From: JAFAMS01 sp049520515
GTDB taxonomy: Bacteria; Vulcanimicrobiota; Vulcanimicrobiia; Vulcanimicrobiales; Vulcanimicrobiaceae
Length of the DNA: 64,000 bases
NCBI GenBank assembly: GCA_049520515.1
Contig: JBEKPS010000008.1
Span: forward strand, 62,001-126,000
Direction: 5' to 3'
Shown: in pieces, positions 25,296 through 33,727 of the stretch
How the letters are laid out: each line of letters starts with the position of its first letter
Position numbering within the stretch: position 1 is the first letter of the stretch
Position numbers and translations under genes: made by a program
Notes under the pieces: model-generated
Seen by the model: the letters and a program-made list of their open reading frames with translations, nothing else
Database searches by the model: none
Told to the model about the DNA's origin: nothing

Positions 25296-26114
25296 TTAGC
25301 TCTTTTTGAGAACGGCGAGGACGTCAGAGGTGACGTCGGTCCCTCCGAAGATCAGATTGCTGCGATCGATGACGAGCAGCAAGCCCTTCTTCTTGGCGAC
25401 TTGCTCGATCGCCGCGCGCGTTTGATCGACGAGGGGCGTCACGATCTTGGCGCGTTGATCGTCGATCGTTTTTTGATATTCGGCGTAGATCTTGTTGCGA
25501 TCGGCGTCGCTCTTCACGCCCTTCAGCTTGTCTTGTACGCTGGCGCGCTCGTCCTGGCCGAATTTGAGAAACTGCGCTTGCGCGTTCTTGAACTGATCGA
25601 GCTGATCGATCTGCGTTTGGTCGACCCATCCGACGGTCGAAGGCGGCGGCGTGCTGACAGGCGGTACGGGTGAACCTGGGCTGCTCAGAAGATCCATCAC
25701 GTTCTTCGTGACGTCTTGTCCACCCACGATGATGATGCGCTTGTCGACGACGACCGATAGCCCTTTGCTCGATGCGACCGACGCAACTGCCGTCTGCGCG
25801 GCGGCAAAGAGCGGTCCGAATACGCGGCGTTGTTCGTTGCCTAATTGGGTTTGAAAGTCGTTTGCAAGCTTAGCCTGATCTTGCTGCGAGCGCGCTTTGC
25901 GCGCGCGGTTGATGAATTCTTTTTGCAGGTTGGCGCGGTACGACGCCATTTGCCTATTGGCGTTTTGGAATGACTGCAAGTTCGCAAGAGCGCCCTGATC
26001 GAGATAACCGATGTCGGTCATATCGGCAGCCAGCACGTGCGGTGCACCGATCGTCATAGCGACGAGGAGGACGGCGAGGGCGAGCTTGTAGGCTCTAGAC
26101 GTTCGTATTCTCAA
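25296..26114 (-). CDS. Periplasmic OmpH-like protein with two tandem repeats
   Basis: 272 residues from TTG 26114, which overlaps the bamA stop (TTGA). It has a signal peptide cleaved after VLAA. Two OmpH-like units follow. The first begins IGYLDQGALANLQSFQ and ends IIIVGGQDVTKNVMDLL. After a proline linker (PPVSTPPPSTVG) the second begins GWVDQTQIDQLDQFKNAQAQ and ends LIFGGTDVTSDVLAVL. Each unit is a helical hairpin, as in Skp. This internal duplication is unusual and suggests that one chain forms part of the Skp trimer-like cage. Confidence 0.85.
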   Translation of the reverse strand: MRIRTSRAYKLALAVLLVAMTIGAPHVLAADMTDIGYLDQGALANLQSFQNANRQMASYRANLQKEFINRARKARSQQDQAKLANDFQTQLGNEQRRVFGPLFAAAQTAVASVASSKGLSVVVDKRIIIVGGQDVTKNVMDLLSSPGSPVPPVSTPPPSTVGWVDQTQIDQLDQFKNAQAQFLKFGQDERASVQDKLKGVKSDADRNKIYAEYQKTIDDQRAKIVTPLVDQTRAAIEQVAKKKGLLLVIDRSNLIFGGTDVTSDVLAVLKKS

Positions 26115-28423
26115 AAGCTCTGTCCGATTCCAAAAGCAGTGTGGAAGCCCTGGTTTCCGCGGGCGAAGTCGAGGCGCAGGGTGCGCAGGCCGAGCTGCGG
26201 GATGTCAAAGCGCAACCCGACACCGGCATCCGGATAGAACGTAAAGTGGCCCGGGTCCTCGACCACGGTTCCGAAGGCGTTGTATACCGGCTGGGCTCCG
26301 CGGATCAGCACGCCGCCGTCGTCGGTGAAGAACGCGAGCGAGAACTTGCGGTCCTTGCTAATCGGAAGGCGCAGCTCGGCTTGGAATAAAGCCTCGTCGG
26401 TCCCGTAAAAGACCGTGTTATAGCCGCGCAATTGCTGGTCGGAGAACGTGAAGAGCCGGTTTGGCGGAATGGCTCCGGTGCTGCCGCCGAACAGGCCGTG
26501 AATGCCGAACGTCGCGTTGCTGAGTACCGGGAAGAACTTGGCGACGTCGAGCGTCGTGAGCGTGTAGTTGAATTGCGAGGTCAAAATCGCACTACTGTAC
26601 TCCTCGCTGAGCGACACATCGACGCCTTTGCGCGGATTGAAAATGTCGTCGCGGGTGTCCTCGTTCATACCGATCACGATGCTGCGCAAATTGTACGGCG
26701 CCGTCGAATTCAGCTGTGCGATCGACGGAGCACTGACACCAAGCGCTTCGGAACCGGAAACCGATCCGCCCAGCAGTTCATTGATCGGCGTCGTTACGCC
26801 AGGCGCGAAAACCGATGACCCCTGCGAGAAGAAATAGGGCGCGGGCACCGTGACGCTTGACTGAACTTGCTCGATGTTGAGGCCGCCGGAGACGTGGAAG
26901 TAATCCGAGAAGCGGCGGCCGATGTTGAACGTGATGCCTGACGAAGCGGCCTTATAAGTCGAGACGACACCGCTGACGATCGCCGGATTCGTGGCGTCGA
27001 GCGGGACGAGCGTTACCGGGATTGCACCCAGTATGCCGCCTGAGCCGCCGATGATCGAGTTGCCGCCACCGCTGCCGATGACGTTTGAGCCCGCGCCGCT
27101 CGGTATCGAATAGACGGGATAGTAGTTGGTCTGCGCGTTGGTAAAGATCGTACCGCCGACCGAATACCTCTGCGATTTCTCGGTCTTTCCGAAATACGGA
27201 ATCGAGAATGAGAGCTGCGCGTCGCCGTAGCGCGCACCTTTCTCAACACGAATGCTCGAGCCGTCGCCGGTTCCATTGATGTTGTTTTCCGAGTACGAGA
27301 CGTTGCCGGTTAGACCCGTACCGGTTAAACCGCCCGAATAGCCCGCGCCGACCGTTGCCGTGCCGGTGCGTTGTTCTTTGACGTTCCAATCGACCGTAAT
27401 ATACGCGGGTTTCTTTGGATCCGGGCCCGGCTTGGCCGCAAAATCGACCTTCTCGAAAAAGCCCAAATTGTTCAGGCGTTGGTAATCGCGCTTGAGCGAC
27501 GATTGCGTAATAACGTCGCCGACGTGCATACGAAGCTCGCGGCGAACGACGTCATCGTGCGTCTTCGTGTTTCCGGTGATCTCAATTGCACCAACGCGCG
27601 CGACCGAGATGCTATAGCGTACGTCGGCCGTCCCGGTCTTTAGGTCGACCGTTGAGGGATCGATACCAGCTTCCAAGTCGCCGATTTGAAGATCGTACTT
27701 CTCGTAGAGGCTTTTCAGATTCTGGAAATCTTTGTCGCGTAGATCCTCGGAATACGGCTGACCCGGCTTGACCGAGAGCACCGGCAGAATGAGCTTCGTA
27801 CTCAGCAACGGATCCGCATTCGGCGGCTCGACGATGATGACGTTGCGAACGACGAGGCCTTCTTGAATCTTGAGCGTGAGTACGCCGGCCGGGTTGATCG
27901 AAAGATCCGGCACATGCGTTGCGAGCTGGCCGCCGTAGCCGATCTTGTTGTAGTACGAGTTGATCTTGAGAACGTCTTGATGGAACGTGTTGCTGTTGAA
28001 GACTTGTCCGACAGCCGTGTCCATCAACGCCAAGAGCGTGTCGCCCGGTACGTGCGAGTTTCCGTCAAAGAGAATTTTCGTGACGACCGGATTTTCGATG
28101 ACACGGAATGTAATCGCAATCCCGTCGGGGCGTTGCTGAATCACCGGCGGAACTTGGTCCGTGAAAAAGCCGAGCGCGAAAATGTTCGCGAGATCTTCTT
28201 GTACGGTGCGTTCGTCGAACGGATCGCCGACTTTCGTCTTCACGACGGAAAGTATGCGATCGGCTGGGACGTGCACGTTCCCGGTCACCGATATGGCAAC
28301 GACCTTGGGAGCGTTTGGAGTTTGCGCGTCAACGACGAGAGTCGCCGGTGCGAGCATCGCGACCATGGCGACCAATGAGATTACGACGCGAAGCGCGTGC
28401 ACGCGCACTATACGATCAATCAA
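26111..28423 (-). CDS. bamA: Outer-membrane assembly factor BamA
   Basis: 770 residues from TTG 28423 (a GTG a few codons later is an alternative). A signal peptide (to about residue 34) is followed by POTRA domains with typical starts: VVAISVTGNVHVPADRILSV, TKILFDGNSHVPGDTL and VGAIEITGNTKTHDDVVRRE. The barrel (about 370-770) shows EQRTGTATVGAGYSGG, GTGDGSSIRVEKGAR, a repeated fold of the Bac_surface_Ag type, LRGYN, and ends in GIGQSF with a final aromatic residue. A glycine-rich insertion (GSGGGNSIIGGSGGILG) lies in one loop, probably outside the cell. BamA inserts beta barrels into the outer membrane. Confidence 0.95.
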   Translation of the reverse strand: MIDRIVRVHALRVVISLVAMVAMLAPATLVVDAQTPNAPKVVAISVTGNVHVPADRILSVVKTKVGDPFDERTVQEDLANIFALGFFTDQVPPVIQQRPDGIAITFRVIENPVVTKILFDGNSHVPGDTLLALMDTAVGQVFNSNTFHQDVLKINSYYNKIGYGGQLATHVPDLSINPAGVLTLKIQEGLVVRNVIIVEPPNADPLLSTKLILPVLSVKPGQPYSEDLRDKDFQNLKSLYEKYDLQIGDLEAGIDPSTVDLKTGTADVRYSISVARVGAIEITGNTKTHDDVVRRELRMHVGDVITQSSLKRDYQRLNNLGFFEKVDFAAKPGPDPKKPAYITVDWNVKEQRTGTATVGAGYSGGLTGTGLTGNVSYSENNINGTGDGSSIRVEKGARYGDAQLSFSIPYFGKTEKSQRYSVGGTIFTNAQTNYYPVYSIPSGAGSNVIGSGGGNSIIGGSGGILGAIPVTLVPLDATNPAIVSGVVSTYKAASSGITFNIGRRFSDYFHVSGGLNIEQVQSSVTVPAPYFFSQGSSVFAPGVTTPINELLGGSVSGSEALGVSAPSIAQLNSTAPYNLRSIVIGMNEDTRDDIFNPRKGVDVSLSEEYSSAILTSQFNYTLTTLDVAKFFPVLSNATFGIHGLFGGSTGAIPPNRLFTFSDQQLRGYNTVFYGTDEALFQAELRLPISKDRKFSLAFFTDDGGVLIRGAQPVYNAFGTVVEDPGHFTFYPDAGVGLRFDIPQLGLRTLRLDFARGNQGFHTAFGIGQSF

Positions 28424-28435
28424 AACGAATGCATT

Positions 28436-31400
28436 CTAGTGGGAACGACGCTGGATATTCACGGTGAAGCCGTATGTCCCCCCAGCGTCCGCAGCCGATC
28501 CGAGCAAAGGGTTTGCGCTCAGATACGAGTCCGGCCTTACCTCCCCGAACGAATATAGTCCCTGCTGCGTGAAAGCCGTGAACACCACCGAGGTCTCAGG
28601 CGTCGGGCGTGATTCTAATCCGAACGTCATGCGATACGGATAGTTCACAGACGCGCCGTAAAGCGCTGAAATATTGTTTCCGAGCAGGCGACGCGCCTGA
28701 ACGCCGACGCTTCCGGTTGGTGCAACATTAATGGAAAGATCAGAAAGTCCGAATGCGGAGCCGAGACCCTGTTCGATCGGTGCCAGTAAGCGCGCAGTGA
28801 ATTGTGCGTTGATCAAGCTTGAAGCTTCCTGAGAGAGTGCAAACGTTCCGCCGGGTGTTTGTTCGAATGCGTTTGGCGGCAAGAGAATGTTTGTCGTCGG
28901 CGCAAACGCGTTGAGCGTTCCAACTGGTGCGCCGAGCGCGGTTGCATTGAAGAGTAGTCCTACGATTGTGCCTTCGTCATAGGGCGGGTTCGAAGCGTAT
29001 GAGAGTTTGATGTCGGGGATCAAACCCTGCGCGGTCACGGTGACGTCGATCGGCTGGTAACCGCCGACAGGCTGTATCTCCGTCGTCGCGCGTGCGTAGA
29101 GAGCGGGCGCAATACCGTTTGTGGGCGAGAAACGCACGGATGCCTCCTGCAGCTTGAAAGCCCGGTTCAGGAAGAGCGATCCGCCGGGCGTAGCATTCAG
29201 CTCGCCCGCCAGCGTCGGATCCCGTAGCCGGCCCGCGATTTGGACCGAGCCCTTCCCGCCGATGTCGAGGATCGGCGAGCGGATCCGAACGTTGTTTCCG
29301 GCCTCCAGCCGCAGGTTGAGGCCCAGGTCCCCGACCCATTCCGGGATCGGCAGGGCGGCCATGACCAGCGAGCGCGTAGGGGCGGGTTGCGCGGGCGTCG
29401 CGAGGGTGAATCTGCCGCTCGTCGGCCCGGCCGCCCCCGCCCGCAAAAAGTCGTTCAGTGGGACCGAGGCATCCGATATCCGGACGTCCCCCGTCAGGGT
29501 ACCGGGCTGATCGGCCCCGCTCTCGAGCGCAAGTGACCCGTCGGCACGGAACGAGCCGTACCCGGGGAACGCCATCCTGATCGCGTCCGCTGTGAACGTG
29601 GCTGAATAATGGAGCGGCGTGCCGGAGCTCGGCGTCGGGAGCGCGAGCGATCCGCTTCCGTCCAGGGTCCCGCCGCCAATCGACGCTGTGAAGCGCGTCA
29701 GCGTTGCCGACGTTTCATTGAAGGCAAGCGCCGCATCGATGCCTTTGATGGGCCTCGTCTCAAGCGGACCCGTATAGCCGCCCCCGGTTAGCTGGATCGA
29801 GCCGCCGAGCTGCGGCGCCCCGACCGTTCCGCGTACGTGAACGTCGCCGCCCAGGACACCGTCGAGCTTCGTGTGAGGCGGACCGAGAACCGCGAACTGA
29901 TCCATTCCAATGTCGTCGAGGGCCAGATCGAACGACAGCGGCAGCGTCGGCGGAATCCCTTTCGGCCCCGCGATCAGCGGCACGCCTCCGCTGAGCGAAA
30001 CCTTTCCGCTGGGCAGATTCATCGCCGTGTCGCGCAATGCGATCCGCTCGCGATCGATAACCGCAGTCCCGCTGATGCTCGGAATTTGTAAACGCGAGAC
30101 ACGCAACGGCGAAATCGAGAACGCGGCTTGTGCAGTCGGACTCGATGGCGTTCCGCGCACCGCAATGTGGACGTCACCCACGCCGTCCAAATCGTAGGCT
30201 TTACCGGTCAAGCGCTGCACCATATCACCCAAATGCGCGGCGTGGGCATCCAAGTCGAGCGCAAGCGTATCTTGCGGACGAAATCCGAGCGAGCCGCTGC
30301 CGTGCAAATCGATGCCCGCAATCGAAATGTCTGCCGATCGAATTTGCGTGCGCATCGCTTGGCCGGGTCCGGCTTGCGCCGCGGCCGAGATGCGAACGCG
30401 GTCGATCGGTAGGCGGCCGATGCGCGCATCGTCCATCTCGCCGTCGAGATCGAGCGCAAGTGCCGGATAGCGGCCGCGTATCGCGCCGGACGCGTTCACG
30501 TGTCCGAACACCGGAGGCGTGTACCCGGCCGCGGGCAGCCAGACGTCCAAATCGATGTCGCGTACCGCACCGCGGACATCGACGCTCGTCGCGCTTGCGA
30601 TCTTCGCGAGCTTCGTTCCCTTCGGGACCGAGATGGTACCGCTGCCATCCAGCGAGCCGCCGACACCGGCGATGTGCACGCTTCCCGCAATGTTCCCGTT
30701 GACGCCGTTCCAGCTCGCCTTCGTATCGCCGAACGGAAAGGCGAGATACCGGAAGTCACGGAGATCGACGCTGCCGTCACTCGCTACGGAATCTTTGTTG
30801 CGCGTAAAGTGCGCGTGTACGCTCCCGCGTCCCGAGAACGTTCCGGCGCGCGGAAAATAATCGTTGAAGTCGGAGAGATCGGCCTGATCGGAATCGATCC
30901 GGGCGCCCAGACCCTTCCCGGAAAAGACGTTGAATTTTGCGCGCGTCGAACCAACCGTTACCCTGCCGTTCGCTTTGATCGCATCACCCGCGACGTCAAC
31001 CAGCGCGTGCATGTCTTCGAATGCGAGCCCGTTGACGGAACCGATCGGAATCTGGAGCGCCCCGCTGACCGTCGGCGAGTTGCCCGAGCCGCGCATCTGC
31101 ACATCGCCGGCAGCGAAACCTTGCAGATACGGAACCGGGAATCGGAACTCGTGCGCAAGCGACCCCAAATTCGCGTAGCCCAAATTCGCGTGTACGTCAT
31201 AATGCGGAAGCGATCCAAGATCGTTGATTCGACCGTCGACGAACGTCAACGCGTTCGACAGCGCGACCGAACCCGAATTGATGCCGAGCGAATCGCCGGA
31301 GTAGGCAATGTTGGCGCTGCCGTCGATGCGGCGACCGAGCACTCGCCCATCATCGAGCGCGATGCTCCCATCAAACGAAAGCGCGTTCTGGTGTGGCCCC

Positions 31401-33655
31401 GTCAGCTTTAAGTCACCCGTCCCGATGATCAGGCCGCGTGAAACGGGCAAACCCGTGGCGCGTAAGTTGCGCGCATCGATGCCCGCCGTTGCGAGCGCAA
31501 TGCCATCGCGGCTGTTTCCGCGTGCCACGGCACGTCCGCCGGCGATGTCGGCTGCGGCCGCATACACGACGATCCCAAACGGCTTGACGGCAAATGTCCC
31601 TTCGATGCGCCGTATCGGCACGCCGTGAATGCGGCCATTCACGAGGCCGACACCGGGCGTTTGAACGAGCGTGTTCGCTCCGTCCGAAAGGACGGCTACG
31701 GCACCGTGCACGCCGCCCGATGCGCCGAGGTCGCCGGTCCAGCGGCGCATTCCCTCGAGCGTTCCGTCCAAATTTCCCGCGAACGCAAATCCCGGCGAGC
31801 GCAGTGCCCCACGTCCGACGAAGTGTCCGAACTCGCCGTACGCGTCGACGCCGCCGAGTGCCAGACGATCGATCGGCCCTCCAAATTCGGCGCTCGCTCG
31901 CGCAATCGGAACGCCTTGAAAGTTCGCGTGCATTGCGAGCCCCTTGCCGAGCAAGATCACGCGCTGATTGATGTCAACGCCCGCAACTTGTCCGTTGAAG
32001 AGTCCCGTGATCGGCGGAAAGCTCGGGAGTTCGACGCCTTCGAGCGCGGCTGCGGGATTTGCCGGATAGATTCGCAGTCCCGCGGCATTCAGCCACAGCG
32101 CGCTCGAACCACGCTCGCGATCCATGACGAACGCGCCGTCAACGCCGCCCTGTTCCTGACGTGCGTGGAACGCACCCAGTTCGCCGACGCCTTGCGGATT
32201 GAGCGCGAACGTACCGCTGACGTTTTCGCCAGGGCCGACCGCATTCAGTACGGCGTGTGTATCCAGCAGCAGATCTTGGCCGGCGCCGGTAATCGTAATG
32301 TGCGTGCGCGCGTTCGGCGCGATCCGATCGAGATACGGCATCCGCCCGGCCGGCGCATCGGCCGCCAGCGCAAGTTCCGAATCGACTTGCTTTCCACCAA
32401 CGAGAAATCGCCCGGCAACGCGTGTGTGCACGCCGCCGACCTGTGCGCGCACGTTTCCCGCAAAGACCATCCCGCGATGATACGCAATCGTTGCGCGAAA
32501 ATTACGGATGCGAATGGCTTTGTAGAAGAGCTCTTTTCCGGTAGCGTCTGCCAAAATCAACGGATCGCTTACGGCGCCTTCGAGCATGCACGTTGCGGCC
32601 AGCTGGCCGGCCAGCGGCTCGGTACGCAAGAAGTTGAAGTCGCGGTGCAATATCCGCAAATCTTCGTGCGTTAGTACGGCCAAACGAAACTTCGGTTCCG
32701 AGAAGTCAAACATCCCACCGGCAAGGACGAGCGGCGTGGCACCGATGCGACCGGACATCTTCGGCGAGACGATCGTGTCGTCGTCGAACACGAGCGGACC
32801 ATGCAAAGCCTCGACGGTTTGTGTCAGCACCGCGAGCTTCACGCCGATGCCGGTGAGACGCGCCCCGCCGGCGAGATGATACGTGAATGGCACATTGGGC
32901 TTCACGTCGAGCGCGTACACGCGCAAGTCGAGATCGCGCAGATTGCCACGCTGAAGAAGCGCGACGTCCGAGTTGATCAAGAAGTTGCCTAAACCGCGAA
33001 TCGGAATGTCGGCTGCACGCACCCGCTGCATCGCGTAGCCGCGATCGACGTCGATTGTCGCTTGCGCATGGACGGGATACACATGTCCCTCGACAGCGAG
33101 CGCACCATCGAGACGATAACGCGTGAGTGCGCCCGTATCAACGCGAGCCCAGAAGTCGATGTTCTGCACCTGCAAATGGTGCGCCGACGGATCGAGATTG
33201 TTATTGTCGATGAGATCGATGCTGCCGTTCGTCGCGCGCGCCAGCATGATGAGCGGCAACGCGGGACCACCCGGCTGCGTCTCCGACTTCGGAATCGAGA
33301 TGTTGAACGCACCGTCGGTCCGGCGAATCACATAGAGCCGCGGACGTTGCAACGCGACGCCGGTTAGTCCGTAGCGGCGCTTGCCTCCGGGGAAGAAGTC
33401 ACGAAACACGTAGCCGACGTCGATGACATCGACGTCGAGGACGCGATCGCCGCGCCGCGAGAGATGCACGTCGTGCAAGGTAAGATGTCCGCCGCCGGCG
33501 TGCAGATCCCCGATCCGCAAATGATAGCCCGTCGCGAGCGCTACTCCGCCTTCGAGTGCAGCGCGCAGCAACGCGAAACGCGCAAACCAGCCCGTCGTAG
33601 CGAGTAGGACGATCGCCGCCACCCCGATTGCGGCTTTGCGCCAGCGGTTGCGCAT
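28436..33655 (-). CDS. tamB: TamB/AsmA-like translocation and lipid-transport protein
   Basis: 1739 residues, the largest gene of the window. One N-terminal membrane segment (about 8-30) anchors it. A very long periplasmic region of short beta strands with few cysteines follows, the pattern of the AsmA/TamB beta-taco. The C-terminal DUF490 region includes GKGSVQIAGRLRDPTLAGEL and IDVTVTAQGLIPDIKLSYAS then NPPYDEGTIVGLLFNA, the most conserved family segment. TamB works with TamA/BamA and in phospholipid transport to the outer membrane. It lies 12 bases before bamA on the same strand. Confidence 0.93.
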   Translation of the reverse strand: MRNRWRKAAIGVAAIVLLATTGWFARFALLRAALEGGVALATGYHLRIGDLHAGGGHLTLHDVHLSRRGDRVLDVDVIDVGYVFRDFFPGGKRRYGLTGVALQRPRLYVIRRTDGAFNISIPKSETQPGGPALPLIMLARATNGSIDLIDNNNLDPSAHHLQVQNIDFWARVDTGALTRYRLDGALAVEGHVYPVHAQATIDVDRGYAMQRVRAADIPIRGLGNFLINSDVALLQRGNLRDLDLRVYALDVKPNVPFTYHLAGGARLTGIGVKLAVLTQTVEALHGPLVFDDDTIVSPKMSGRIGATPLVLAGGMFDFSEPKFRLAVLTHEDLRILHRDFNFLRTEPLAGQLAATCMLEGAVSDPLILADATGKELFYKAIRIRNFRATIAYHRGMVFAGNVRAQVGGVHTRVAGRFLVGGKQVDSELALAADAPAGRMPYLDRIAPNARTHITITGAGQDLLLDTHAVLNAVGPGENVSGTFALNPQGVGELGAFHARQEQGGVDGAFVMDRERGSSALWLNAAGLRIYPANPAAALEGVELPSFPPITGLFNGQVAGVDINQRVILLGKGLAMHANFQGVPIARASAEFGGPIDRLALGGVDAYGEFGHFVGRGALRSPGFAFAGNLDGTLEGMRRWTGDLGASGGVHGAVAVLSDGANTLVQTPGVGLVNGRIHGVPIRRIEGTFAVKPFGIVVYAAAADIAGGRAVARGNSRDGIALATAGIDARNLRATGLPVSRGLIIGTGDLKLTGPHQNALSFDGSIALDDGRVLGRRIDGSANIAYSGDSLGINSGSVALSNALTFVDGRINDLGSLPHYDVHANLGYANLGSLAHEFRFPVPYLQGFAAGDVQMRGSGNSPTVSGALQIPIGSVNGLAFEDMHALVDVAGDAIKANGRVTVGSTRAKFNVFSGKGLGARIDSDQADLSDFNDYFPRAGTFSGRGSVHAHFTRNKDSVASDGSVDLRDFRYLAFPFGDTKASWNGVNGNIAGSVHIAGVGGSLDGSGTISVPKGTKLAKIASATSVDVRGAVRDIDLDVWLPAAGYTPPVFGHVNASGAIRGRYPALALDLDGEMDDARIGRLPIDRVRISAAAQAGPGQAMRTQIRSADISIAGIDLHGSGSLGFRPQDTLALDLDAHAAHLGDMVQRLTGKAYDLDGVGDVHIAVRGTPSSPTAQAAFSISPLRVSRLQIPSISGTAVIDRERIALRDTAMNLPSGKVSLSGGVPLIAGPKGIPPTLPLSFDLALDDIGMDQFAVLGPPHTKLDGVLGGDVHVRGTVGAPQLGGSIQLTGGGYTGPLETRPIKGIDAALAFNETSATLTRFTASIGGGTLDGSGSLALPTPSSGTPLHYSATFTADAIRMAFPGYGSFRADGSLALESGADQPGTLTGDVRISDASVPLNDFLRAGAAGPTSGRFTLATPAQPAPTRSLVMAALPIPEWVGDLGLNLRLEAGNNVRIRSPILDIGGKGSVQIAGRLRDPTLAGELNATPGGSLFLNRAFKLQEASVRFSPTNGIAPALYARATTEIQPVGGYQPIDVTVTAQGLIPDIKLSYASNPPYDEGTIVGLLFNATALGAPVGTLNAFAPTTNILLPPNAFEQTPGGTFALSQEASSLINAQFTARLLAPIEQGLGSAFGLSDLSINVAPTGSVGVQARRLLGNNISALYGASVNYPYRMTFGLESRPTPETSVVFTAFTQQGLYSFGEVRPDSYLSANPLLGSAADAGGTYGFTVNIQRRSH

Positions 33656-33727
33656 CCATCGGCTCTTCCGCGGCGACCCCCCAAAGACTTTGAAAGCCCT
33701 GGGAAAACGCTGAGATTCTAAGGGAAT

